From Pseudomonadota bacterium (GTDB lineage Bacteria; Pseudomonadota; Gammaproteobacteria; Burkholderiales; Thiobacillaceae): a stretch of 5,754 nt of DNA. The position numbers and the translations under genes were made by a program. The notes under the pieces were generated by a model. That model saw nothing but the letters and a program-made list of their open reading frames with translations. It searched no databases and was not told the DNA's origin. The stretch covers positions 1,549 to 7,302 of the forward strand of contig JAJZRT010000182.1 of assembly GCA_021802595.1 (NCBI GenBank). Direction: 5' to 3'. The stretch's first letter is position 1. Each line of letters begins with the position of its first letter. Shown in pieces: positions 1-5,180 of the stretch.

Positions 1-2
1 CG

Positions 3-569
3 CGGGCGGATGCCCCGACCGCGCTCGCCGCCCTGCAGGCGCAGGGGCTGCGACTGCACCTGCTGTCCGGCGATGCCGAGGCGGCGGTGCGGACCACCGC
101 GCAGCAGCTCGGCATCGCCGACTGGCACGCCGGCGCGCTGCCGGAGGACAAGCTCGCCTACGTCAAGGCGCTGCAGAACGAAGGCCGCATCGTCGCCATG
201 GTGGGCGACGGCATCAACGACGCGCCGGTGCTGGCCGGTGCCCAGGTATCGATCGCCATGGGCGAAGGCGCCGACGTCGCGCAGGCCGCCGCCGACATGG
301 TGATGCTCGGCAGCCGGCTCGGCACACTGGCTGATGGCGTCATGCTCGCCCGCAAGACGCAGCGCATCATCCGCGAGAACCTGGGCTGGGCGCTCGCCTA
401 CAACCTCGTCGCCATCCCGGCCGCCGCCCTCGGCCACGTCACGCCGTGGATCGCCGGCATCGGCATGTCGGCCAGTTCGCTGCTGGTGGTGCTGAATGCA
501 CTGCGGCTCGCGGATTTCAAACAGACTGGCCAGACGGCCGGCCCCAGGACACGGGAGGCACACGCCTGA
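3..569 (+). CDS. ccoI: CcoI/FixI-type copper P-type ATPase, C-terminal part (5' end outside window)
   Basis: This is the last 188 codons of a P1B-type heavy-metal ATPase, open to the left edge in the frame beginning at base 3. Visible residues are LLSGD (about 20-24) of the P domain, the hinge motif MVGDGINDAP (66-75) that binds Mg and phosphate, and a conserved AMGEGADVAQAAADMVML stretch. Two C-terminal membrane helices follow (about 123-165), including the family-typical NLGWALAYNLVAIP. The protein pumps Cu(+) across the inner membrane using ATP. The next gene, one base downstream, is ccoS, and ccoI-ccoS adjacency is a hallmark of cbb3 oxidase maturation clusters, so I call it CcoI rather than a detoxifying CopA. 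The metal-binding domain, the CPC helix and the DKTG phosphorylation site lie outside the window, so the subtype rests on context. The tail after LRLADF is short and polar. Confidence 0.88.
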   Translation, partial: RADAPTALAALQAQGLRLHLLSGDAEAAVRTTAQQLGIADWHAGALPEDKLAYVKALQNEGRIVAMVGDGINDAPVLAGAQVSIAMGEGADVAQAAADMVMLGSRLGTLADGVMLARKTQRIIRENLGWALAYNLVAIPAAALGHVTPWIAGIGMSASSLLVVLNALRLADFKQTGQTAGPRTREAHA

Positions 570-570
570 G

Positions 571-744
571 ATGGACGTCATCATTCTGCTTATCCCATTG
601 AGTCTTGTCCTGGTCGGCCTCATCGCCTGGTTCCTGCTGTGGGCAGCCAAGAGCGGCCAGTTCGACGACCTCGAAGGCCCTGCACACAACGTGCTCATGG
701 ACGACGACACCCCGCCCAAGCCGGATGACGCGCCGAAGCCCTGA
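571..744 (+). CDS. ccoS: CcoS, cbb3-type cytochrome oxidase assembly protein
   Basis: This is a 57-residue protein starting MDVIILLIPLSL. It has one N-terminal membrane helix (about 3-28), then the diagnostic CcoS stretch AAKSGQFDDLEGPAHNVLMD, and a proline/aspartate-rich cytoplasmic tail. Its length fits the family (about 45-70 residues). CcoS is a small inner-membrane factor needed for inserting cofactors, including copper, into CcoN of cbb3 oxidase. The ATG at 571 is chosen over the in-frame upstream TTG-type start because it begins exactly at the family N-terminus, and GGGAGG at 553-558 is a good ribosome site 12 bases upstream. It lies one base after the ccoI stop, so the two are surely co-transcribed and probably translationally coupled. 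No ccoNOP genes follow within the window. Confidence 0.93.
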   Translation: MDVIILLIPLSLVLVGLIAWFLLWAAKSGQFDDLEGPAHNVLMDDDTPPKPDDAPKP

Positions 745-795
745 CGCATTGATCGCCTATGCTGTGAGCTGTCCTTCCGCGGCAGGCACTGCGAC

Positions 796-1419
796 ATGAA
801 TTCCCCCATCCTCTGGTATTTCGCCGATCCGATGTGTTCGTGGTGCTGGGGCTTTTCCCAGGTGATCGAAACCCTGCGCGACGACTATCGCGCGCGCATG
901 AAAATCGCGCTGGTACTGGGTGGCCTGCGGCACGAGACCACCCCGATGACCGCCGCGCAGCGCGAGGACATCCTGCATCACTGGCGCGCGGTGCAGGCCC
1001 GCACCGGCCGGCCCTTCCGCTTCGACGGCGCGCTGCCCGAAGGCTTCGTGTACGACACCGAACCGGCCTGCCGCGCGGTGGTGACGGTCGGCGGAATCGA
1101 TCCCTCCCGGATATTCCCCCTGTTCAAGGCCATCCAGACCGCGTTTTATGCCGGCGGACGCGACGTGACGCAGACTGGCGTGCTGGCCGATCTGGCGGCG
1201 GAACTCGGCGTGGATGGCGAGACTTTTGTACGCGATTTCGACAGCGACGCCGCGCGCGTCCGGACCCAGGCGCATTTCAGGCAGGCACGGCAGGCCGGCG
1301 TACGCGGCTTTCCCACCCTGATCGTGCAGCAGGACGCGCAACTGCAAGGGGTCTGCAACGGCTGCCAGCCGCTCGATACCGTGCGTGCGACGATCGAGCG
1401 CTGCCTGCAGCCTGAATGA
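796..1419 (+). CDS. DsbA-family (FrnE-like) thioredoxin-fold protein
   Basis: This 207-residue protein has a DsbA/FrnE-like thioredoxin fold. The first strand ILWYFADPMCSWCWGF places the redox pair at C14 and C17 (CSWC, followed by W18). The middle is helical (about 60-150). The cis-proline loop GVRGFPTLIV (P173) is near the C-terminus, as expected for the fold. No signal peptide is present, so it should act in the cytoplasm, unlike DsbA itself. It resembles the group annotated as predicted protein-disulfide isomerase or DsbA family protein, whose substrates are mostly unknown. A second cysteine pair, CNGC (187-190), lies after the cis-proline and is not part of the canonical active site. A weak AGG at 784-786 precedes the ATG. 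The gene sits 51 bp after ccoS and may be read from the same transcript. A role in oxidase copper or thiol handling is only inference from position. Confidence 0.85.
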   Translation: MNSPILWYFADPMCSWCWGFSQVIETLRDDYRARMKIALVLGGLRHETTPMTAAQREDILHHWRAVQARTGRPFRFDGALPEGFVYDTEPACRAVVTVGGIDPSRIFPLFKAIQTAFYAGGRDVTQTGVLADLAAELGVDGETFVRDFDSDAARVRTQAHFRQARQAGVRGFPTLIVQQDAQLQGVCNGCQPLDTVRATIERCLQPE

Positions 1420-1427
1420 CCACAGAC

Positions 1428-1465
1428 CGTTCGCGCTGAGTCGTGAGCCTGTCGAACGATCGAAG
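1428..1465 (+). repeat. Degenerate copy of the dispersed TGAGC-TGTCGAA repeat
   Basis: It begins CCGTTCGCGCTGAG and contains TGAGCCTGTCGAA, the recognisable core of the repeat family seen five more times in the window. It has extra bases relative to the clean copies. It starts 9 bp after the stop of the DsbA-like gene and opens a 308-bp gene-free stretch (1420-1727) that consists of repeats up to about 1649, followed by the cyclophilin promoter. Confidence 0.6.
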
Positions 1466-1468
1466 CCT

Positions 1469-1588
1469 CTTAGGGATGCGCTGAACAAGTTGATTCCGCT
1501 CATGGTTCGACAAGCTCACCACGAACGGAATCAACAACTTGCCGTTCGTCCTGAGCTTGTCGAAGGACTTGTTCAGCGCTTCCTTAGC
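1469..1588. repeat. Composite palindromic repeat, two core copies in opposite orientation
   Basis: The outer arms 1469-1490 and 1567-1588 are inverted copies of each other, 22 nt with four mismatches; the 12-nt part CGCTGAACAAGT at 1479-1490 pairs exactly with 1567-1578. An inner pair, GTTGATTCCG at 1489-1498 and its complement at 1526-1535, forms a second hairpin around an inverted core copy (1504-1528). A direct core copy fills 1542-1568. That 27-nt core is identical, on the opposite strand, to 5510-5536. The structure could fold as a large branched hairpin in RNA. It lies between two + strand genes and could act as a transcription-attenuating or mRNA-protecting element, but there is no T-run typical of an intrinsic terminator. 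The family resembles REP-like or MITE-like short repeats. No transposase is present here. Confidence 0.8.
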
Positions 1589-1601
1589 GATCCACACAGC
1601 G

Positions 1602-1649
1602 CTTCGACAAGCCTGTCCTGAGCTGCGTCGAAGGGCTCAGCCCGAACGG
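1602..1649 (-). repeat. 48-bp long-form repeat, copy 1
   Basis: Its reverse complement aligns with 2368-2415 over 48 bases with five mismatches. It includes a core palindrome (CTTCGACAAGCCTGTCC and CTGAGC with GTCGAAGGGCTCAG), so it can form a hairpin. It is a longer relative of the 27-nt core found at 1542-1568, 3384-3410 and 5510-5536. It lies just upstream of the cyclophilin promoter. Confidence 0.75.
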
Positions 1650-1669
1650 TCTTGTAAAAAACAGTTGTG

Positions 1670-1698
1670 TTGGGCCACCCGGTTCCCGCCGGTAAAAT
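1670..1698 (+). promoter_or_regulatory. Probable sigma70-type promoter for the cyclophilin gene
   Basis: TTGGGC (1670-1675) and TAAAAT (1693-1698) are separated by 17 bases. The -10 box matches the consensus at five of six positions and the -35 at three. Transcription would start near 1705, about 23 bases before the ATG at 1728, leaving room for the GGAG ribosome site at 1717-1720. This is sequence inspection only. Confidence 0.5.
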
Positions 1699-1727
1699 GC
1701 CCTCCACCCTTTGTCCGGAGCGTATCG

Positions 1728-2429
1728 ATGACCCGCCCTTCCCTGTTTTCCGCCGCGCTGTTTCTCGGCGCGGTCCTGCTCGGCATGTCCGGTTGCGGCG
1801 CCAGCGAGCCCGGCAGGCAGACCGTCTCCACCGCCCCGGCGGCCGGCCAGCCCGCCAATCCTCGCGTGCTGATCGAAACCAGCAAGGGCAACATCACGGT
1901 CGAGCTGTTTCCCGGAAACGCGCCCAGGTCGGTGGCGAACTTCCTCGGCTACGTGAAGAGCGGTTACTACGACGGCACCGTGTTTCACCGCGTGATCCCC
2001 GGCTTCATGATCCAGGGCGGCGGCATGACGCCGGACATGGCCGACAAACCCAAGGGCGCGCCGATCCCCAACGAGGCGGACAACGGCCTGAAGAACCTGC
2101 GCGGCACGCTGGCGATGGCACGCATGGACGCGCCCGATTCGGCCACTTCGCAGTTCTTCATCAACGTCGCGGACAACGCCTTTCTCGACCATCGGGGCAA
2201 GAGCTACGACACCTGGGGCTACGCCGTGTTCGGCCAGGTGGTCGGCGGCATGGACGTGGCCGACGCCATCGTCGCGGTGCCGCGCGGCAGCCGCGGGCCC
2301 TACGACGATGTCCCCCTCGATCCGGTGGTGATGAAGCGCGTCACCGTGCTGCCGGAAGCTGCCACCACCGTTCGGCCTGAGCCCTTCGGCGCCGCTCAGG
2401 ACAGGCCCGTCGAAGGCCAAAACAAATAA
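1728..2429 (+). CDS. Cyclophilin-type peptidyl-prolyl isomerase, predicted lipoprotein
   Basis: This 233-residue protein isomerises X-Pro peptide bonds. Residues 1-22 form a signal peptide ending GMSGC, with C23 as the likely lipidated cysteine (M at -3 is an imperfect lipobox). A Pro/Ala linker follows, then the cyclophilin domain from about 46 to 212. [13 protein letters not shown] (86-98) supplies R88, F93 and Q96, and [14 protein letters not shown] (141-154) supplies F144. F152 stands where eukaryotic cyclophilin A has the cyclosporin-contact tryptophan, as usual in bacteria. It should act in the periplasm, anchored to a membrane. I chose the ATG at 1728 because of the signal peptide and GGAG seven bases upstream; the open frame extends further up only through repeat DNA. 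Residues 214-233 are encoded by a dispersed repeat rather than by cyclophilin sequence. The permease gene follows after 8 bp. Confidence 0.9.
   Translation: MTRPSLFSAALFLGAVLLGMSGCGASEPGRQTVSTAPAAGQPANPRVLIETSKGNITVELFPGNAPRSVANFLGYVKSGYYDGTVFHRVIPGFMIQGGGMTPDMADKPKGAPIPNEADNGLKNLRGTLAMARMDAPDSATSQFFINVADNAFLDHRGKSYDTWGYAVFGQVVGGMDVADAIVAVPRGSRGPYDDVPLDPVVMKRVTVLPEAATTVRPEPFGAAQDRPVEGQNK
2368..2415 (+). repeat. 48-bp long-form repeat, copy 2, inside the cyclophilin 3' end
   Basis: It aligns with the reverse complement of 1602-1649 at 43 of 48 bases. It is read in frame as the cyclophilin tail [16 protein letters not shown], then QNK and the stop follow. It contains inverted GAGCCCTTCG and CGAAG/CTCAGG-type segments capable of pairing. 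It ends only 22 bases before the likely permease start, so it occupies the gene junction. Confidence 0.75.
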
Positions 2430-2431
2430 GG
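2428..2431 (+). promoter_or_regulatory. Candidate ribosome-binding site overlapping the cyclophilin stop
   Basis: AAGG overlaps the cyclophilin TAA (2427-2429) and lies six bases before a CTG at 2438 in the permease frame. It is the only Shine-Dalgarno-like site positioned to start the permease with its first membrane helix intact, and it would couple the two genes translationally. Confidence 0.4.
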
Positions 2432-2437
2432 CCCGCC

Positions 2438-3364
2438 CTGTCTGCCGCCACCAAACTGCTGCTGCTCGGGCTCACCGCGCTGCTGGCTCTGGCGCTGGGC
2501 CTGGCGGCCGGCGCATTGCCGGACGACCATGCGCTGGCGCTGCAGATCCTCACCGAACTGCGCGGCCCCCGCGTGGCGGCGGCGTTCGCCTGCGGCGGCC
2601 TGCTGGCGCTGGCCGGTGCGCTGATGCAGACGCTGTTCCGCAACCCGTTGGCCGAACCCTATCTGCTCGGCATCTCCGGCGGCGCCGGTCTGCTGGCGCT
2701 GCTGGGCATGGCCGCCGGGCTGGCGTGGCCATGGGTGTCGGCGCTGGCATTCGCCGGCAGCCTGCTGGCGCTGGGTCTCGCCGCCGCGCTCGGCGGCCGC
2801 CTGTTGGCGCGCGACCACACACCGCTGCTGCTCGCCGGGGTGATGCTGGCGGCGGGCTTCGGCGCCCTGATCGCCCTGGTGCTGAGCGTGGCGCCGGCCG
2901 AGCGCCTGCCTGGCATGCTGTTCTTCCTGATGGGCGACCTGGCGTGGACCGACCAGCCGGCATTGTTGTGGGCCGCACTGCTGCTGGCTGTCGCCGTCGC
3001 GCTGGGGCTCTCGCGGCGGCTCGACGTGTTGCAGCTGTCGTCACTGAAAGCCGCGTCGCTCGGCGTCGCGGTCGCGCCCACGCGCTGGATGCTGTTCGGG
3101 CTGGCCGGCGCCTGCACCGCGCTGGTCGTCGCGCAGGCCGGCAGCATCGGCTTCGTCGGCCTGATGGTGCCGCACGCGCTGCGCAAGCTCGGCTTCGCCG
3201 GCCACCGCACCCTGCTGCCCGCCGCCGCACTGGCCGGCGGCAGCCTGCTGGTGCTCGCCGACGCGCTGGCGCGCACCGTGATCGAACCGCGCGAACTGCC
3301 GGTGGGCGTGCTGACCGCGCTGCTCGGCGTGCCGATGATGCTGTGGCTGCTGCGCAGGCCGTGA
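2438..3364 (+). CDS. FecCD/BtuC-family ABC transporter permease (cobalamin, haem or siderophore uptake)
   Basis: This is an inner-membrane permease of a type II (BtuC/FecCD) metallophore importer, 308 residues if started at 2438 (family about 320-350). The signature G60-x3-Q-x3-RNPLAEPYLLGISGGAG (60-84) is the BtuC/FecD motif. GFVGLMVPHALRKL (238-251) is the cytoplasmic coupling region that contacts the ATPase. ELPVGVLTALLGVPMMLWLL ends the last helix. About eight to ten hydrophobic helices can be seen. The frame is open from 2381 but has no ATG or GTG and only one TTG (2516), which would delete helix 1 (about 7-26). I therefore prefer CTG 2438, supported by AAGG at 2428-2431, with low certainty on the start itself. 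The matching ATPase gene begins at 5181, separated by the interpolated segment. The substrate cannot be decided from this window; cobalamin is one good candidate. Confidence 0.85.
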   Translation: MSAATKLLLLGLTALLALALGLAAGALPDDHALALQILTELRGPRVAAAFACGGLLALAGALMQTLFRNPLAEPYLLGISGGAGLLALLGMAAGLAWPWVSALAFAGSLLALGLAAALGGRLLARDHTPLLLAGVMLAAGFGALIALVLSVAPAERLPGMLFFLMGDLAWTDQPALLWAALLLAVAVALGLSRRLDVLQLSSLKAASLGVAVAPTRWMLFGLAGACTALVVAQAGSIGFVGLMVPHALRKLGFAGHRTLLPAAALAGGSLLVLADALARTVIEPRELPVGVLTALLGVPMMLWLLRRP

Positions 3365-3380
3365 GAGAACACTGAACAAG

Positions 3381-3425
3381 TTGCCGTTCGTCCTGAGCCT
3401 GTCGAAGGACCTGTTCGGCGTTTCC
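3381..3425 (+). repeat. 45-bp copy of the short-form repeat after the permease gene
   Basis: It matches 1539-1583 at 41 of 45 positions; within the 27-nt core (3384-3410) only one base differs. The flanks CTGAACAAG and CTGTTCGGCG can pair around it, and GTCCT/AGGAC inside the core can form a smaller hairpin. It lies 16 bp after the permease stop and marks the left end of the interpolated segment. Confidence 0.8.
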
Positions 3426-3456
3426 CGAAGTCAGGCTTGCAGGGCCGCAGGCACAT

Positions 3457-3505
3457 TGTTGGAGTATTTGACAACACGCCCGGCATGTTGTTATCGTCTC
3501 CAACA
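3457..3505 (+). promoter_or_regulatory. Promoter inside a 49-bp dyad, probable autoregulatory operator of the toxin-antitoxin pair
   Basis: A perfect -35 TTGACA (3468-3473) and a -10-like TATCGT (3492-3497, 4/6) are 18 bases apart. Both lie inside one long inverted repeat centred on base 3481. The outer arms TGTTGGAG (3457-3464) and CTCCAACA (3498-3505) pair exactly, and the inner arms ACAACA (3471-3476) and TGTTGT (3486-3491) pair exactly. In all, 18 of 24 position pairs are complementary. The right arm ends on the A of the toxin ATG. Transcription starting six or seven bases after the -10 would begin at or next to the ATG. The arrangement fits repression by the antitoxin, whose winged-helix domain is the obvious ligand; binding itself is inference. 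Confidence 0.75.
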
Positions 3506-3801
3506 TGAAGGCTGTCCAGCTCGTCTCCACGCGCATCGCATACTCCGAGTCGGCTTTCGCGGAACTCGTATTGTGGCGGCTTCCCAAACCCATCGAAGGA
3601 TCGGTCCATGGCTTCAAGTATCGGCTTGCTTACGTCGTCCATGGCGTATGTGTTCTCCGTTACGACAACGAAGCGGGGAAAGGCGATCACAGACATGTTG
3701 ACGGAGCCGAGCGCGCCTACGCCTTCACAACGCCCGAGCAACTGATTGCCGACTTCCAACATGACATTGAGAGGTGGAACGATGAAAACCGTGACGCTTG
3801 A
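3505..3801 (+). CDS. tumE: TumE-family toxin (DUF6516-like) of a type II toxin-antitoxin pair
   Basis: This 98-residue protein has the layout I recognise as the TumE/DUF6516 toxin family. An N-terminal strand pair (about 3-25, ending LVLWRLPKP) is followed by HGFKYRLAYVVHG (35-47), then the family hallmark YDNEAGKGDHRH (53-64) and a C-terminal helix TTPEQLIADFQHDIERW (75-91). The polar GKGDHRH cluster (K59, D61, H62, R63, H64) is the likely active site. TumE proteins are described as growth-inhibiting toxins, reported as ribonucleases as far as I recall. The toxin gene precedes the antitoxin gene, the less common order. There is no Shine-Dalgarno sequence before the ATG, and the start lies at the edge of the operator, so the mRNA may be leaderless. 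The stop overlaps the antitoxin start by 20 bases. All hallmark residues are present, so it appears intact. Confidence 0.85.
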   Translation: MKAVQLVSTRIAYSESAFAELVLWRLPKPIEGSVHGFKYRLAYVVHGVCVLRYDNEAGKGDHRHVDGAERAYAFTTPEQLIADFQHDIERWNDENRDA

Positions 3802-4129
3802 CGTCCGCTCGCCTTCAGACGCGATGACGGACTTCGTGCAGGCCTGGAAGACGGGCAAACCCCAGCGATCCGCCCGCATCAGCTTCGCCACGCCCGAGCT
3901 GCTCTGGCGAGTACTTACCGCCAAGCGCTGGGAGCTGCTCAAGGCCCTGTGCGGCGCGGGCCCCGTCTCCATCCGCGAAGCCGCCCGGCGCGCCGGGCGC
4001 GACGTCAAGGCCGTGCACGGCGACGTCACCGCCCTGCTGGAGGCCGGCATCCTCAACCGCACGCCGGAGGGCAAGATCGAGTTCCCTTTCGATGCGATCA
4101 AGGTCGAGTTCATGTTGAAGGCTGCGTAG
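3782..4129 (+). CDS. tumA: TumA-family antitoxin, winged-helix DNA-binding protein
   Basis: This 115-residue protein matches the family annotated as HVO_A0114-type DNA-binding protein or TumA antitoxin. The N-terminal part (1-40) contains the characteristic RISFATPELLWRVLTAKRWELL (32-53). Residues about 49-100 form a MarR-like winged helix: GPVSIREAARRAGRDVKAVHGDVTALLEAGIL as helix-turn-helix, then the wing RTPEGKIEFPF. I chose the ATG at 3782 because GAGG at 3771-3774 is seven bases upstream and the family starts with MKT-V; the longer open frame from 3746 is less likely. It overlaps the toxin gene by 20 bp, so translation is coupled. It should neutralise TumE by binding and repress the dyad promoter at 3457-3505. 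It is visibly more GC-rich than the toxin gene. Confidence 0.87.
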   Translation: MKTVTLDVRSPSDAMTDFVQAWKTGKPQRSARISFATPELLWRVLTAKRWELLKALCGAGPVSIREAARRAGRDVKAVHGDVTALLEAGILNRTPEGKIEFPFDAIKVEFMLKAA

Positions 4130-4141
4130 GTTGCCCCGGAT

Positions 4142-4564
4142 GTGATCTGGAGCTTGTTAAACAAGGATCGCCTTAAGCATGCCCAAGCTGGCAAGTGGGG
4201 GCTATACAGAAACGATACGCTGGACATGGCGGATGCCATCCTCCGGACACACCGCGATGCACGAGGCTTACCGTTTTATCTTGAGGTTTGCTACTTGGAT
4301 CTGAACAATCCGAGCAATAGTGGCTTGATTGATGATCCGAAACTTTTAGAAGAATTTCCGCCATTTTCCATTGACCCAAACGGCATGGCACCCATGGTGT
4401 TGGCTTTGGCCGCAAAGTCGATAAAGTTGAGCGGCCAGTCGCCTCAGCAAGTACAGACCGATTTCTTGGCACGTTCCGCCAAGCTCCATGAGTCGCTGCG
4501 CCTACCATTGTCCCCTGAGAAGGCATGGACAATGATTAGTGACGCGCTTGCAGAGGTCTCATAG
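4142..4564 (+). CDS. Hypothetical protein, possibly 5'-truncated
   Basis: I do not recognise this 140-residue protein. It begins at GTG 4142 (VIWSLLNKDRLKHAQAGKWGLYRN) and has no membrane helix or signal peptide. The central part FYLEVCYLDLNNPSNSGLID looks like a strand followed by a loop, and the C-terminal half (about 85-140) is predicted helical. The frame directly continues that of the antitoxin after its TAG, 12 bp upstream, and there is no convincing ribosome site before the GTG. It may be translated by coupling, start later at ATG 4226, or be the 3' remnant of a longer gene whose front was lost when it was joined to the toxin-antitoxin pair. Base composition is clearly lower in GC than the importer genes, which suggests foreign origin. 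Function unknown. Confidence 0.5.
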   Translation: MIWSLLNKDRLKHAQAGKWGLYRNDTLDMADAILRTHRDARGLPFYLEVCYLDLNNPSNSGLIDDPKLLEEFPPFSIDPNGMAPMVLALAAKSIKLSGQSPQQVQTDFLARSAKLHESLRLPLSPEKAWTMISDALAEVS

Positions 4565-4623
4565 GCTGGCACCTAAGATTCAGCCGCCTCATTTCCTCCA
4601 AAGTTAAGGCACAGGAGGCATAA

Positions 4624-5091
4624 ATGAACTGGTCGCAGGTGGTTGCCGGGCTTGCATCTGCCATTTTCGTGTCAGTGGTTACGGCAGTGCTTACGGTCCG
4701 ACTGGCGCTTCGCCGTTTCTACTCTGAGAAATGGTGGGAACGTCGGAGCGACGCGTACTCGGAAATCATCAGGGCGTTACATCATGTGAGAGAACATGCC
4801 GATACCAACTTACAGTTCGCTCTCAGAGACAAAGACCTGCCTGAAGAAGGTGATGCGCGCCTCACAAAGGAGATGCAGGAAGCCATCGGCCAACTTCGAT
4901 TGCACAGGGATCTCGGAGTTTTCGTGATCTGCGATGAAGCAGTAGATTTGCTAAATGTCTTATTCAAAGAACTGGACGATTCGACTAAGACCCAATGGTG
5001 GCAAGAGCATTTGGAATTGAAAATTATGGCGGTCGACAAATGCTTGAAGGAAATGCGGCGGGTTGCCCGCAAGGAGTTGAAAGTTGACTAG
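4624..5091 (+). CDS. Hypothetical single-pass membrane protein with helical cytoplasmic domain
   Basis: This 155-residue protein starts MNWSQVVAGLASAIFVSVVTAVLTVRLALRR in outline. One N-terminal membrane helix (about 5-25) is followed by a basic stretch and the motif RFYSEKWWERRSDAYSEII (31-49). The rest is charged and strongly helical (about 45-150), with coiled-coil-like spacing in the parts around LTKEMQEAIGQLRLHRD and LELKIMAVDKCLKEMRR. Positive residues after the helix place the domain in the cytoplasm. AGGAGG at 4613-4618, five bases before the ATG, is the strongest ribosome site in the window, so the gene is probably real and expressed. I have an impression of similar small hypothetical proteins with KWWE-x-[KR]-x-[DE]AY elsewhere but can name no function. 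GC is low for this genome (near 38% in parts), consistent with horizontal gain. Confidence 0.75.
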   Translation: MNWSQVVAGLASAIFVSVVTAVLTVRLALRRFYSEKWWERRSDAYSEIIRALHHVREHADTNLQFALRDKDLPEEGDARLTKEMQEAIGQLRLHRDLGVFVICDEAVDLLNVLFKELDDSTKTQWWQEHLELKIMAVDKCLKEMRRVARKELKVD

Positions 5092-5180
5092 ATGTGACCT
5101 ATCCGCCGCCCCAGTGGGACGCCGGCAAGCCGGCTTCGCGCTCCTGAGCTAACACGTTGTCTCTCACTAGCAACCTGTCC

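Larger units (their letters stand above)
3365..5180. other. Interpolated accessory segment splitting an ABC importer operon
   Basis: A FecCD permease gene and its ATPase gene are normally adjacent or overlapping. Here about 1.8 kb lies between them, holding a repeat copy, a toxin-antitoxin pair and two unrecognised genes. By eye, lines within 4321-4380 and 4921-4980 are near 38% GC, far below the flanking importer genes. No integrase, transposase, tRNA or clear target duplication is seen. GTGAGAGA at 3361-3368 and its complement at 5160-5167 sit near the two edges as a short inverted match. That the segment was inserted is inference. Confidence 0.6.

Noticed and set aside
757..1503. Long minus-strand open frame opposite the DsbA-like gene
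   Set aside because: It is antisense to a gene with clear motifs, shows no recognisable domain, and is explained by the GC-rich codon pattern of the real gene.
1428..1649. CRISPR array
   Set aside because: Copies are inverted, unevenly spaced and differ in length, with no constant spacers and no cas genes.
1539..1727. Upstream extension of the cyclophilin frame ([12 protein letters not shown]...)
   Set aside because: The extension is translated repeat DNA and promoter sequence; the signal peptide, ribosome site and promoter all support the ATG at 1728.
2659..4239. 526-codon minus-strand open frame across the permease and toxin-antitoxin genes
   Set aside because: It runs antisense to three well-supported genes, crosses a repeat and a promoter, and its translation is a low-complexity Ser/Ala/Arg sequence.
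4786..4796. Eleven-base direct match to 3361-3371 (GTGAGAGAACA)
   Set aside because: Matches of this length are expected a few times by chance in a window this size, and this one lies inside an intact gene with no border role.
5121..5134. GCCGGCAAGCCGGC hairpin after the membrane-protein gene, as a terminator
   Set aside because: The stem is only five or six base pairs, the loop is very short and no T-run follows, so an intrinsic terminator is not supported.
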